Of a stretch of DNA of 64,000 bases, positions 34,155 through 44,945 are shown one piece after another. Position 1 is the stretch's first letter; every line of letters begins with the position of its first letter. The notes under the pieces are model-generated. The model was not told the DNA's origin, made no database searches, and saw only the letters and a program-made list of their open reading frames with translations. The stretch is from Orientallactaga sibirica (lineage: Eukaryota; Chordata; Mammalia; Rodentia; Dipodidae), in the NCBI GenBank assembly GCA_036365145.1, contig JAEOAD010000048.1:13564501-13628500 (forward strand). Reading direction: 5' to 3'. The translations under genes were made by a program, and so were the position numbers.

Positions 34155-34390
34155 TTTTAAATTTTAATTTTAATTTTTATTTTTACTTATTTATTTGAGG
34201 GAGGGAAAGAGACAGAGAGAGAGAGGGAGGGAGAGCGGATGGGTGCACCAGGGCCTCCAGCCACTGGAAATAAACTCCAGATGCATGCGCCGCCATGTGC
34301 ATCTGGCTTACATGGGTCCTGGGGAATTGAACCGAGGTCCTTTGGCTTTACAGGCAAGCGCCTTAACTGCTAAGCCATCTCTCCAGCCCT
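34155..34390 (-). mobile_element. DIP-type SINE, antisense
   Basis: TTTACTTATTTATTTGAGGG, CCAGGGCCTCCAGCCACTGG, and CCATCTCTCCAGCCC. Flanked by GAATTTTGCTTTT and GAACTTTGCTTTT, an almost perfect target duplication. Confidence 0.9.
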
Positions 34391-34411
34391 GAACTTTGCT
34401 TTTGTATTACA

Positions 34412-34754
34412 TGGTGGTTTGAATCCTATGTCCCCCTTGAACTCATGTGTTTGGAAAGCTTGGTCCCCAGCTGGTGGCACCTTGGGAAGGGGAGTCTTGC
34501 ATGAGGTGGGGTGTCCCTGGGAGTGGACTTTGATGTTTATTAGCCCCTATTGCTAGTGTTAGTCTCACTCACTCTCCTGCTGCTGTTTTACACCTGCTTT
34601 GGCAAAGAGGTGATGCCCAGCTTCTGCTCGTGCCACGCTTTCCCTTGCCATCACGAAGCTTCTCTTGGAGACTATAAGGCAAAATAAAATCTTTCCTCTC
34701 ATCAGCTGCTTCTGGTCAGCCACTCGTCTCATCAAAGAGAAGCTAACTACAACA
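34412..34754 (+). mobile_element. MaLR-type solo LTR, sense
   Basis: Starts TGGTGGTTTGAATCCTATG, with GGAAAGCTTGGTCCCCAGC, a poly-A signal in GGCAAAATAAAATC, and an end near GAGAAGCTAACTACAACA. This layout matches rodent ORR1/MT-type ERVL-MaLR LTRs from memory. No internal region follows. Confidence 0.65.
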
Positions 34755-34774
34755 TGTTAGAATATGTTATTTCA

Positions 34775-35022
34775 GGGGGCTGGAGAGACGGCTTAGTGGT
34801 TAAGGAAGGCGCTTGCCTGCAAAGCCAAAGGACCCAGGTTCGACTCTCCAGGACCCACGTAAGACAGATGCACAAGGGGGCGCATGCATCTGGAGTTCAT
34901 TTGCGGTGGCTGGAGGCCCTGGCGCACCCATTCTCTCTCTCTCTTACCTGCCTATTTCTGTATCTCTCTCTCTCAAATAAATAAATAAAAAATAAATAAA
35001 ATCTTTCACCCCCATAAATAAA
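34775..35022 (+). mobile_element. DIP-type SINE, sense, young
   Basis: GGGGGCTGGAGAGACGGCTTAG, B box GGTTCGACTCTCC, tail of AAAT units and ATAAATAAA. A perfect 16-bp target duplication, AGAATATGTTATTTCA, lies at 34759-34774 and 35023-35038; its first bases overlap the LTR boundary. Confidence 0.92.
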
Positions 35023-35083
35023 AGAATATGTTATTTCAACCCCACTGAACTGACAACTTCAGTGCCAACTTGTTTCTGCTCTT

Positions 35084-35155
35084 TTGTGATGCTAGACATG
35101 GAACCTCGGGCCTTGCATGCACTAGGCAAGTGCTCTTACCTCTGAACCACACACT
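35084..35155 (-). mobile_element. ID-like SINE, antisense
   Basis: GTGATGCTAGACATGGAACC, GGCCTTGCATGCACTAGGCA and AGTGCTCTTACCTCTGAACCAC follow the reversed tRNA-Ala/ID pattern. Confidence 0.7.
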
Positions 35156-35715
35156 GTTTTAAATTCCTAGCGATTGTTCCTTTTCAGACCCATGTGAGTC
35201 CCCTCTGACCCCACAGAAAATAAGGTTGCCTTTCACTTCAGTGTTTCTCACATTTCTGCATGTCCTCCTGACAGACTTACCATGTCCTGTGGCTGGCAAG
35301 GTCTTCCACCCTGAGCCCTGGTCACTAGGACACAGTGGTCATGGGGACAGGGTCAGCCTGAAGTCCTCCCTGGGCAGTGCTGCCATCTGTTCTGAGCTTT
35401 GGTTCCTCTGTAAGTTCCTGGCAGGATGTGGCATGCTGAGTGTGTGTGCCTTTGACTCCTGGAGCCTTTGCATTTCTCAAGGTCAAGTCCTGGTTCCAGT
35501 TTCCTTCCTGCAGCAGAACTGTGTTGCCATGCTCTGATTTCCGTTACTCTTCTCACCCCTTCATTAGAGAATGCTGTGGAGACTTGTGTTGGGGTTCAGA
35601 GTGATGCTGATCTGCTGGGCCTGTCCTTGAAGTCTGAGAGTTCTGAGTAGGCTATGGGGCAGAGGGAGGCCAAGCCTGGCCAGAGAGAGTCTCTCTTCTG
35701 CCTCTTTCTCTCTCT
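35156..35715. other. unique non-coding sequence
   Basis: No repeat or gene recognised. Confidence 0.4.
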
Positions 35716-35767
35716 TTTTTATTTCTTGTTTGTTTTTTGGTTTTAGTTTTCTTTTCCTTTTTCTGTT

Positions 35768-35882
35768 TTGGTTTTTCAAGATAGGGTCTCACTCTAGCCC
35801 AGGCTGGCCTCAAACTCACAGTGAGCCTCCTACTCAAGCCTCCCAAATGCAGGAATTAAAGGCGTGTGCCACCTTGTCTGGC
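35768..35882 (-). mobile_element. B1 SINE, antisense
   Basis: GGTTTTTCAAGATAGGGTCTC to TGCCACCTTGTCTGGC. The 29-bp duplicated segment is lost. Confidence 0.8.
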
Positions 35883-35894
35883 TTGACTTATTAT

Positions 35895-36040
35895 TATTAT
35901 TATTTTTTTTTTTGAGAGAGAGTTTTTTATAGTCCAGGATGGCCTCGAATTTGCTGTGTAGTCACGGACGACCTTGAACGGATCCTCCTGCCTTCATCTT
36001 TCAAGTGCTGGGATTATAGGCATGCACTACCTTGCCTGGT
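35895..36040 (-). mobile_element. B1 SINE, antisense, diverged
   Basis: A TTA repeat and T-run, then TAGTCCAGGATGGCCTCG to ACTACCTTGCCTGG. Confidence 0.75.
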
Positions 36041-36105
36041 GAATATAGTGCTGGGGATGGATGCAAGGCAGAAACTACACAAATTGAGCTATATCCCCAG
36101 CCCTC
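36041..36105 (-). mobile_element. ID-type SINE fragment, antisense
   Basis: ATAGTGCTGGGGATGGATGC to GAGCTATATCCCCAGCCC, fused straight to the preceding antisense B1. Read on the minus strand this is ID followed by B1, the order found in B4. Confidence 0.7.
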
Positions 36106-36640
36106 TGCCTCCCTTTTAAAATAAAAGTAGCCTTTTTTTTTTTTTTAAATCTGATTCTTATATTTGGGTTCAACATAAATGTGAGCGTTCCACTAAAAAT
36201 ATCTTGTTCTACTTATTTTCCATTAAGCAAAAAAAAGTTAACTGGGGTTAAATGGAGATTTTTTTTTTGTACTTATTGTCACTATTTGGTGACCACAAAA
36301 TATGGAGATAAAGTTCTTTTCAGCCTAGGGTGGTGGGAAGTGCATGTGTACAGTGAACCTCACTTCTCTCACATTCTTCCAGTCATTTATGGCCATGTGC
36401 CTCTGAATTGTGTGTGACTGTATTAAGATTGCACACATACTTAGGAATCACAGTCCACACTGAGTCTTTAATCAGATGGCCTGTGGGGGGACAGCCAGTG
36501 ACCCGTGCCACACATGAACAGTTCTGTGCAGACCTCCTTGTGGCAAGGATTAAGACAGAAGGAGGGGGCCAGAGTGGGCTGAGTTCCGGGGAGGATTAGG
36601 GTGGAAGAAACATCTGTTTTCAGCTCCGAGGAGCTCCTGA
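36106..36640. other. unique non-coding sequence
   Basis: T-runs at 36131-36146 and 36259-36268. Nothing else recognised. Confidence 0.4.
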
Positions 36641-36641
36641 C

Positions 36642-36768
36642 AGGGTTGGAAGTGTAGCTCAGCACTGCACATGGACCTAGCATGTGTGAGGCCCTGGCTT
36701 CCCATTCATAGTACATGTAAGGCCCTGGGTTCCATCCCTAGCACCAAACATGGGAAAGAAAAGCCTTA
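36642..36768 (+). mobile_element. ID-like SINE, sense, with repeated body
   Basis: GGGTTGGAAGTGTAGCTCAGC, then GAGGCCCTGGCTTCCCATTC repeated as AAGGCCCTGGGTTCCATCCC. The ID B-box region is present twice. Confidence 0.65.
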
Positions 36769-36780
36769 CAAAGCAGTCGA

Positions 36781-36921
36781 GGGCTGGAGAGATGGTTTAG
36801 CAGTTAAGACGCTTGCCTGCAAAGCCAAAAGATCCAGGTTCGATTCCCCAGGACCCACGTAAACCATATGCACAGAGGGGCACATATTTCTGGAATTTGT
36901 TTGAGGCCTGGGCGTGCCTAT

Positions 36922-36961
<40 letters not shown>

Positions 36962-37014
36962 ATAAATAAAAGTAAGGTATTAAAAAATATAAAAAAAAAT
37001 TATTAAAAAAAAAA
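36781..37014 (+). mobile_element. DIP-type SINE, sense
   Basis: GGGCTGGAGAGATGGTTTAG, B box GGTTCGATTCCCC, a long (CT)n run at 36928-36958 and A-rich tail. AAAGCAGTCGAG and AAAGCAGTCCAAG flank it. Confidence 0.9.
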
Positions 37015-37019
37015 AAAAG

Positions 37020-38022
37020 CAGTCCAAGTGGCCTGGGTGGCATCAGAAAGCATTCACCAGGAAAGGACCGGTGGTGTTTCACTTAGCTCTGCTCAGTGTG
37101 AACTCTGGTGTTTTGAGAGGCTCTGGGTCAAGTTCAGGAAGTGTTCTAGAGTGATGTATGGCTACTATATTGCAACAAAGCCTCCTACTAAAGCCAGCCA
37201 GTAACGGTGACAGTGACCTATGCTAAATGTGATCCTTGTGACATGTTGGAAGAGCACGTCCCCCTGCTCTCTCAAGTAGAGGCAGTCCAGTCCCCAGTGT
37301 TCTGGGTGCTTCTCTTCATCTCGACCCTCACTTGCCCTCTGCCCTGGTCTTCACATGTTCTGCATCTTCGAAGACCTTCAGGGCCATCACCTTAATGAGC
37401 CTTTTACTTCTTGCGCCTTGAAGACATCGCAGGCAAATCAAATCCTATTTGTGTCTCTTCCATCGCCCCCTCCCAGGAAGACCTCTCTGCACACGTTCAC
37501 AGGAGGAAACCCCATAGCTAGGAAAATATGGCAAGGGCAGACCCAATTATTTCAGATTATAAATGCTTTCCTTCTGTGGTGAGTTAGGATTTTGGCTAGT
37601 GGTGAAGTGTGGCTGTGAGTAGGGCAGGAAGACCTACCAACCTGCCATAAAATGTGGCATTTCCTGCTTAGGGATTATTTGTGCGTGACCTAGTCTGTGC
37701 AGATAGTTCCCATGGTAACCAAGGGCGTGTATTATATGTACTTCAGGGCTCTGTGAGAAAATACAGGGTCAGGAACAAATGGCAGGTAAATATGAAAAGG
37801 TTATGACATTTGTTTGGGCAAAGGTGCTCTCTTAATGAGATTAAAATATTTCATTCAAAGGCAAACATAGTGATCTGCACCTGAGACAGAGTAGGCCGAG
37901 CCTGAGCTACGGGAAGTCTTTGGGTCCAGTTTTTCCCTCCAGTTGCTTTCCCAACAGAACCAGATTAATGCTCCACAAGATAGTTTGTTGATAACTTCCT
38001 TTGCTTAAAAATTTCACATCAA
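37020..38022. other. unique non-coding sequence
   Basis: One kilobase with no SINE or recognisable gene. Confidence 0.45.
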
Positions 38023-38231
38023 GGGCTGGAGGGATGGCTTAGTGGTTAAGGCGCTTGCCTGCAAAGCCAACCAACCCAGGTTTGATTTTCCGGGACCCAT
38101 GTAAACCGGAAGCACAAGGTAATGCATGCATCTGGAGTTTGTTTGCAGCAGCTGGAGGCCCTGGCATACCCATTTCTCTCTCTTTTTGCCTCTTTCCCTC
38201 TCTTAAATAAGTAAAAATCAATCCATAAATA
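38023..38231 (+). mobile_element. DIP-type SINE, sense
   Basis: GGGCTGGAGGGATGGCTTAG, B-box region GTTTGATTTTCCGGG, AAATAAGTAAAAATC tail. AAATTTCACA appears on both sides. Confidence 0.85.
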
Positions 38232-38243
38232 AAATTTCACAGC

Positions 38244-38388
38244 TAGCCAAGCATGGTGGTTTACACCTTTAATTCCAGCACTCAGGAGGCAGAAGTAGGA
38301 GGATTGCTGTGAGTTAGAGGCCAGCCTGAGGCCACATAGTGAATTCCAGGTCAACCTACAAGACCCTATCTTGAAAAACAAAACAAGC
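38244..38388 (+). mobile_element. B1 SINE, sense
   Basis: AGCCAAGCATGGTGGTTTAC to AAGACCCTATCTTGAAAAAC. Confidence 0.85.
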
Positions 38389-38400
38389 AATTCGCATCTA

Positions 38401-38612
38401 GGGCTGGGGAGATCGATGGCTCAGCAGTTGAAAGCTCTTGCTTGTAAAGCCTATCAGCCCAGGTTCGATTCCCCAGTACCCACGTACAGCCAAAAGCACA
38501 AAGTGGTGCATGCGTCTGGAGTTCATTTTCAGTGGCAAGAGGCTCTGGCATGCTTGCACTCTCTCTTTCCTTTTCTGTCCCTCTCAACTAAATTAATAAT
38601 AATAAAAAAAAT
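38401..38612 (+). mobile_element. DIP-type SINE, sense
   Basis: GGGCTGGGGAGATCGATGGC carries a 4-bp insertion in the A-box area. B box GGTTCGATTCCCC and tail TTAATAATAATAAAAAAA. Third SINE in a same-strand cluster. Confidence 0.85.
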
Positions 38613-39120
38613 CATACCTAAGTAGAGGCTCTGTAGACGTGTGAGTTCCTTAAGCCAGTCTTGCTGGTTCCCCTAAGCCCCCCTGCTTCTCCCTGACCCC
38701 CCTGAGCAGTGCCATGTACCTCCTGCAGCATCACAGGTATGTGGTTTTCCTTCCCAGTCAGGTTGTACCTGCTGGGAGGTAAGAGGGGGGAACCACAGAA
38801 TTCACTGTGCCCTTAACAAAATTTCCCTGTGTTCTTCACCATGATGGCACACACACAAAAAATGTGTGGTTAGCAGTTCTTCCCACCCTTTCTCCTCCCC
38901 CTTCCCCTCCCCTCCCCCTTTTTTTCCTTTCAGCAGCCACCAGCTTTTGAATACACTGTGAACCTTTCCTCTTTTCTCAGGTCTCTTCTTTGGAACTCAC
39001 GTTAGTAGCTTTTCCGGTACAGACTAGCGTGAAGGAGTGTGTCTTTTCTGTCTGAAAACACAGTTGGCCAGGGAAGCCTCGGTCTGTTGATTGTGTGTAG
39101 ATTCTTGAGTCTTTCTTGGC
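38613..39120. other. unique non-coding sequence
   Basis: C/T-rich at 38885-38935 (CTTTCTCCTCCCCCTTCCCC). Nothing else recognised. Confidence 0.4.
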
Positions 39121-39126
39121 TGTTTT

Positions 39127-39341
39127 CTTTTTTTTTTTTTTTTTTTAAACTTTTTATTTTATCTTAATTTTTGGAGACAGACTAGCGAAAGACAGAAGAG
39201 AGATTGGGGGAAGGAAGTCGAGCAGTGTTCTGTCTGAAAACAGACAGTGGCATTGCACCCTTGTGTCATTTTGCATCTGGTCTGGGACCTGGAGATTGGA
39301 ACCACTGAGAACTTTCTTGGCTAAGCCATCTCTCCAGCCCC
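39127..39341 (-). mobile_element. DIP-L SINE variant, antisense, internally deleted
   Basis: A T-run, TTGGAGACAGACTAGCGAAAG, CAGTGGCATTGCACCCTTGTG, and ATCTCTCCAGCCCC. The core between the GA stretch and the CATTGCACCC segment is shortened. Confidence 0.8.
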
Positions 39342-39599
39342 TTGGCTGTTTTTCTAAATCTGATTTAAGAAATGGTTGAATGTTAACAATTTTTCTGTGG
39401 TTCATCCTTATCCTATGTAAGAGAGTTTAACCAAAACTGCTGCATTGGAGTGCAGAGATCTATATAATGGTGGTGGCTGGGAGCGTCTGACATGGCGGCT
39501 CTGGCGCTGGGATGTGGGCTGGGTCCCTAGTGTAAAGAGTTCAGGGCTTTCTGGGTCAGGCCTATGTGAAGTTTCTTTTTTTTTTTTTTTTCTTTTTTT

Positions 39600-40010
39600 T
39601 CTTTTTGAGTTTAATTTTGGAAATCTCCAGACAAGCACAAATATAGAAAAAAAGTGTAATGAGATCCTAATTGCCAGCATCTCCCAGATACATTTGAGAT
39701 GGGTTGAACTTGCCTTTGGAACACCATGCTTTTTCTTTTTTCTCTTGTTCACTGATTTTATTAAAGAGACTTCCTTTCTTTAATTGAGAAGCAATGCACT
39801 GTCATTATAGAAAAAAGTCAAAATTCAAAAAATTTTTAAATGCTCATAATCTTTCTTCTCCCGTGACTACTATGTCAATGCTCCTTTGTACACATTTACT
39901 ATTCTGTTTGACACTTTCCCTCACTTTTACAGGAATATATTTGTCTTATCTGGATATTCCTCCTACATACTTTTTTTTAGGCCTCTGCTCTCTGTATGCT
40001 TTCTAGAATT
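39600..40010 (-). mobile_element. probable ancient L1 3'UTR fragment, antisense
   Basis: TCATTATAGAAAAAAGTCAAAATTC, TAATCTTTCTTCTCCCGTGAC and TTTGTACACATTTACTATTC resemble the reverse-strand 3' ends of old L1M elements. The match is loose, so the class is tentative. Confidence 0.4.
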
Positions 40011-40164
40011 TTCTGCCATAGCCTTGGGTAGATATTATAGCTGAAATTACCTACTTCTACCTGAAAAAAAGCCCTAACTCTTCAAATCCAGTTGGTATTG
40101 GTTAGAGAGAATGGTTGAAAGACAGTTAATTATTGCTCTGCCTTAATGATCATACTTATTTTTT

Positions 40165-40379
40165 CCCCACTTTATTTATTTATTTAGAGAGAGAATTGGT
40201 GTGTCAGGGCCTCAGCCACTGCAGTTGAACTCCAGATGCTTGTTCCACCTAGTGGGCATGTGCAGCCTTGTGTTTGCCTCGCCTTTGTGCGTCTGACTTA
40301 TGTGGGACCTGGAGAGTCAAACATGGGTCCTTAGTCTTCGCAGGCAAGCGCCTTAACTGCTGAGCCATCTCTCTAGCCA
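40165..40379 (-). mobile_element. DIP-type SINE variant, antisense
   Basis: TTTATTTATTTATTTAGAG, GGTGTGTCAGGGCCTCAGCC, a TGTGCAGCCTTGTGTTTGCC insertion, and CCATCTCTCTAGCC. Intermediate between the short and L forms. Confidence 0.8.
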
Positions 40380-40532
40380 CTCCCCATACTTAAATTTTAC
40401 AGGGAATCTTGGCATTTGAGAAGTGCTTGAAGTCATATAGCTTGTATCAGTCTTGCACTTGTAGGATTTAAGATGGAATGACAAAGTAAGAATTGTCATG
40501 CAGCATGAGGAAGCTGGGCTGAAGCTGGATCA

Positions 40533-40648
40533 AAGCCAGATGTGTTGGCAAACAACTGCCATAGCTATTTGGGAGCCTGAGGCAGGAGCATAGAGAGAGA
40601 GAGATCAAGGCTAGCTTGGGTTGCAAAGCAAGGCCCTTTCTCTTACAA
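40533..40648 (+). mobile_element. B1-like SINE, sense, degenerate
   Basis: AGCCAGATGTGTTGGCAAAC, GGGAGCCTGAGGCAGGAGCA and AAGCAAGGCCCTTTCTC keep the B1 order; this may be a monomeric or old B1. Confidence 0.55.
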
Positions 40649-40659
40649 GACAGTTAAGG

Positions 40660-40754
40660 TGTTTGGGGAGGTAGCTTGGTGGTAGAGTTCATGGCTAGTT
40701 TGCATTCTTGAGACTATGGGTCTGATCTCCAAAACTCCACCAAAAAAAAAAAAA
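40660..40754 (+). mobile_element. ID-type SINE, sense
   Basis: TGTTTGGGGAGGTAGCTTGGTGG, GTAGAGTTCATGG, a B box near GGGTCTGATCTCC, and an A-run tail. Confidence 0.7.
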
Positions 40755-40866
40755 ATCAGTTTGGCATCTGGCATAGAACAGGAGCAGGGCTTCTGGAATT
40801 ACGTGGCCTAGGGTCAGCTCCTGTCCCACTTCTGATTTCTGTGCTTTGAGCAGTAGAGTTGCCACC

Positions 40867-41230
40867 TGTGGTCGTCTGAATAATAGCTCCCAATAGACTC
40901 AGGAGTTAACTAAAACTTCCTGGATTTCCAGCCACCTGGCTGGAGGAGGTGTCACTGGGTGGTCCAGCCCTAAGGTGTGGTGGTAGATTTGAAATTCTAA
41001 TCTAAAGATATGCAAAGTGCCTAGTTCCACCTGGAGGTCCTGAAGTGTGCTGTGTGGCTTTCGGCTTGTGGGTTGTGGCTTTTCTCTCTCTGCTTGGACC
41101 TGTGAAAGCAGGCCAGCTTCTTCTGCCATTACAGAACTTCCCATGGATCTGCAGGCTTCAATAAATCCCTTCCTCCATAACTGTCCCTGGTCTGGAGGTT
41201 CATCTCAGCGACCTGAAGCTGTCTGCTACA
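40867..41230 (+). mobile_element. MaLR-type solo LTR, sense
   Basis: TGTGGTCGTCTGAATAATAG at the start, GGAGGTGTCACTGGGTGG, a poly-A signal in TTCAATAAATCCC, and an end at GAAGCTGTCTGCTACA. Flanks CCACC and CCATC fit a 5-bp target duplication with one change. No internal genes. Confidence 0.65.
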
Positions 41231-41412
41231 CCATCTAAACTCTGCCCACTCCTCACAAGAGAACTGGCATGAGCTGCTTCCTTGATGCCATCAGTAGAGG
41301 AAGCAGTGTGTAGAGCTGCCTGGTGCTGGTGTCCCAGTAGGCCGCAGCTTACCAAGAGTCTGTCCCCCCAGTTCCTGAGACTGCTCCTGATTCCTCTTGG
41401 CTTTTCTTTGTC

Positions 41413-41413
<1 letters not shown>

Positions 41414-41443
<30 letters not shown>

Positions 41444-41697
41444 GAGGCAAGCCCAACAGACTGGCCTTTTTTTATATGAGAGTGAGAGAGAAACACACAC
41501 ACAGAGAGATAATTGGTGCACCAGGGCCTCCAGCCACTGCAACTGAACTTCAGACACAGGCACCACCTTGTGCGTGTGTGCAACCTTGTGCATGCATCAC
41601 CTTGAGTGTCTGGCTTATGTGGGATCTAGGGAGTTGAACATGGGTCCTTAGGCTTCATAGGCAAGTGCCTTAACCACTAAACCATCTCTTCAGTCAT
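41414..41697 (-). mobile_element. DIP-L-like SINE, antisense
   Basis: A T-run of about 27, GAGAGTGAGAGAGAAACACAC, CCAGGGCCTCCAGCCACTGC, a TTGTGCGTGTGTGCAACC segment, and CCATCTCTTCAGTC. GTCTACTTTT occurs on both sides as target duplication. About 28 bp between the T-run and the body look unrelated. Confidence 0.8.
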
Positions 41698-42662
41698 CCG
41701 TCTACTTTTCAACTACTGATTTTTTTTTTTTTAGGAACCTCAGGTTTTTGTCATAAAAGAGTTTCTGATAGAAGATGTAGGAAAGAGTTTAAATTCCCAG
41801 GAGTCTGGGAGCTAAGGTTTTCCAGGTTACAGTGCACATTGGTGAAAGGCTTGGGTTTGTTGAAGGATGTTGACAGAGGAAATGAGTGAGTGGGGAAGAA
41901 CTTACTGATCAGTTGATTTTGAAAATTAAATCAGTTTTCCGTGGAATCATCCGGCTTGTTCCTATTCCAGGTGCTGGTTCTTCTGTGCTCTTTTAAAAAA
42001 GATGTCTCTAGAAGGAGCTAAAAAATTTGCACTTGACCTTTCAGGATACCTTTGAGGCCCAGAGAATGAAAGTGTCAGTGTTCTAATCTTAGGGGAACTT
42101 TATTGAGGACATTCCCCTCTCCCCCCCCCCGCCACTATAGATAAGACAGTTGATTGTCTAGCAGTGTGCAGTGTTAACAGTTGATGTGGAAACCTTTTGT
42201 AGGGACAGTCCCGCTTCCTGGGCCCCATCTCAGTTCTGGTTCATCGACCTTGTTCTCAGGAGGCTCCCCTCACCTTGTGATGCAGCGTGGAGGTGTGTCT
42301 GAAAGGAACATTGGGAACTCTGTGTTCCTCAGGGGTTCCGGGCCACTGTCCTCATGTATTTCTGCACATCGAGGCCTCTAGCGGTGGAGAGAACTTTCCT
42401 CACTTCCTGTTGACAGGGACGCATGCACGCATGAAGTTGCACTTGAGTGTTCTTCTGACAGCCTCTTGTTTTCCACATCATCTTCTGCTTTTGGGGTGTG
42501 TGTAGCTTTGGAAATGCTTGTGTCCCATGAAATAGATGGTGGAGCGTGACTGTGAAGAAGCCTGGATGAAGAAGCCCCGGAGATGGGAAGCCTGAGCCGA
42601 ATGGAATGGTCTTTCTTCTGCTTCTGAGGCAGAAGCAGCTGACTCACAGACTGTAATTGAGA
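41698..42662. other. unique non-coding sequence
   Basis: T-run 41720-41732, C-run 42121-42130. Nothing else recognised. Confidence 0.4.
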
Positions 42663-42682
42663 TTTTAAAAATATATTATGGG

Positions 42683-42890
42683 TGCTGGAGAAACGGCTTA
42701 GCAGTTAAGGTGTTTGCCTGCGAAGCCAAAGGATCCCGGTTCAATTCTCCAGGACCCATGTGAGCCAGATGCACAATGGGCACATGCATCTGGAGTTCAT
42801 TTGCAGTGGCTAGAGGCTCTGGCATGCCCATTCTTTCTCTGTCTGCCTCTCTTCTCTCTCTCTCTGCTTGCAAATAAATAAATAAAATTA
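42683..42890 (+). mobile_element. DIP-type SINE, sense, young
   Basis: GTGCTGGAGAAACGGCTTAGC, B box GGTTCAATTCTCC, AAATAAATAAATAAAAT tail. A perfect 20-bp target duplication (TTTTAAAAATATATTATGGG) lies at 42663-42682 and 42891-42910 (coordinates within a base or two). Confidence 0.92.
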
Positions 42891-42910
42891 TTTTAAAAAT
42901 ATATTATGGG

Positions 42911-43170
42911 GCTGGAGAGATGACTTAGAGGTTAAGGCGCTTGCCTGCGAAGCCTAAGGACCCATATTTGACTCTCCAGATCCCACATAAGCCAGACACA
43001 CAAAGGTGAGGCAAGTGCAAGTTTGCACAAGCCCACTAGGTGGCGCAAGCATCTGGAGTTCGATTTCAGTGGCTGAAGCCCTGGCATGCCAATTCTTTCT
43101 CAGTCTCCCCCTCTCTCTCTCTCATTGTCCCTAAAATAATAATAATTGTCCCTAAAATAATAATAATAAT
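42911..43170 (+). mobile_element. DIP-type SINE, sense, with internal insertion
   Basis: GGCTGGAGAGATGACTTAGAGG begins exactly at the end of the previous SINE's target duplication. The middle contains an extra GGCAAGTGCAAGTTTGCAC stretch. The tail is an AATAAT repeat interrupted by a duplicated ATTGTCCCTAAAATAATAAT. Confidence 0.88.
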
Positions 43171-44052
43171 AATATATGAAATGAATAGATACTGATGTGG
43201 TGACAATACTGATGTGGCATTTAAAGGACAGCAAGTTCAGCTTTTCAGTGTGTCCCCAGATGCATTATCCCATCATGTTTTCACAAGTCCCTACGGGGCA
43301 CATTTACAGATGGACAGGCTGAGACCCCCAGCACTGCGGCTAGCTCAAGACAGTAAATTTCGGCCTTCTAGTTGGCTTGAAGGAGGGGCCAGGACTCAAG
43401 CTAGTACCTATAGAAGAAGAGCAAAAGCCCCTCAGAGGGCCGAGGGGTGGAGAATGAGCTCAGTGTAGCTGTCTGTGACATCGTTTCTAAGAGTCGTGAA
43501 GAGACCCTGCAGGTAAGACTGTGGTGCCTGGCTTAGACGTTATCTTCATTTAGAGAAACAGAAATTAAGGCTTAGGCCAATCAAACCATCAAAGCTTGAG
43601 CTAATTTTAAATTCTGTTTTGATAGTGAGATCTGCCTGAATTACTGATGGTAATGCTGGTGAGTCCTTAAGACTGAAGTATCTTGTTAGTTTCCTCAATT
43701 TAAATTGAGCTAAGCTACATGGTCATTACCTTGCCCACTTCTACCCTCATGATGGCTGGGCAGCACTGATTCTGGAGTCAGGGGGGCTTGGTCTCAGAGC
43801 TGGTGTGAGTCACCTGGGTGATGTGTGGTGGGGCCCATGTGGTGGTTGTTAGAGATCTCCACAGATGACATACTGTGCAGCCGGGTGGAGAAGCACTGAG
43901 CTGCATGCACGCAAGCCCTGGCTCCTTTAGAACACAGTATGTCTGCAGGATGAGAGGGCTTGGAGACCAAAGGAAATACTGAAGGATCCCTCCCTTAGCT
44001 GGTGCTCAAGATACCAACTGTTATTGTTGTTATTTTCTGATTTAAAAATAAC
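43171..44052. other. unique non-coding sequence
   Basis: No repeat or gene recognised. Confidence 0.4.
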
Positions 44053-44061
44053 ACATCTTTA

Positions 44062-44170
44062 CAAGCTGGTCCTGGTGGTACATGCCTGTCGTCCCAGCAT
44101 GCAAGAGGGTTTAGGCAGAAGGGTCTTGAGTTCCAGGCTGGCCTGGGCTACATAGTGAGGCCCTGGCACA
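44062..44170 (+). mobile_element. B1-like SINE, sense, degenerate
   Basis: AGCTGGTCCTGGTGGTACATG, TCGTCCCAGCATGCAAGAGG and GGCTACATAGTGAGGCCC follow the B1 order. Confidence 0.65.
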
Positions 44171-44538
44171 TATCAAAGAAGACAGAAGGAAAACACCCGT
44201 GATCCAAAAGCTAATCTTGATGAATAAACATGTGGATGTCTCACACTCACGACATGACACGCCCCATATGAACTCCCTGCCATGCTGACTTGGCCTGTGG
44301 ACAGCCATGGATTTGCACTTCAAAGCCCAGTGCTTTCACTGGTCCAGCAAGGTCAGCCTTTGTTCTGGAGGTGATTTGTTTGCGCATGTGTGTGACACCC
44401 CTCCCCCATCGCTGCCCCCACACTGCTCAGTCATCTTGAAACCATGCAGAGTTCCCCCAGGTGTTAGTTACTCTTTATCTGGCTGAGGGGTGAGCCTGTG
44501 CTTGAGGCCTCTGCACCCCCAAGTTGGGCCCTTTGAGA

Positions 44539-44745
44539 TGTTGTGGACATGAAGTATCCCCAAAGGTTCATGGGTTGAAGCCTTGATACCCAGCTGGTGT
44601 ACCTGGCCGTCATGAGGCCTCCATTTAATCAGTGATCATCACACTGATGGACTCATAATTTGATGGCATGATTGGGAGGCAGGAAGGGGGCTAGATGGAA
44701 GAAGCAGGTGACTGGGGGGTATGTTCTGGGGGGACATATCTTTTA
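44539..44745 (+). mobile_element. MaLR-type LTR, sense, 5' half
   Basis: TGTTGTGGACATGAAGTATCC, GGTTCATGGGTTGAAGCC and CTTGATACCCAGCTGG match the MLT1/MaLR LTR start. The element is split by the antisense SINE that follows. Confidence 0.6.
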
Positions 44746-44945
44746 TTAAAAATTTATTTATTTATGTATTTGAGAGTGAGGAAGAGAGGGAGACAATGGC
44801 AGCGCCAGGGCCTCCTGCCACTGAAAATGAATGCCAGACACATGTGCCACCTCCTGCATCTGGCTTTATGTAGCTACTGGGGAATGGACCTGGTTGTTTA
44901 GGCTTTGCAGGCAGGTATCTTAACTGCTGAGTCATCTTTCCAGCC
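44746..44945 (-). mobile_element. DIP-type SINE, antisense, nested in LTR
   Basis: TTTATTTATGTATTTGAGAG, GCGCCAGGGCCTCCTGCC, and GTCATCTTTCCAGCCC. CATATC on both sides is the likely target duplication. Confidence 0.85.

Noticed and set aside
34412..34754. LTRs at 13330, 28550, 34412, 40867 and 44539 as parts of intact endogenous retroviruses
   Set aside because: No gag, pol or env-like frames accompany them; they look like solo MaLR-type LTRs.
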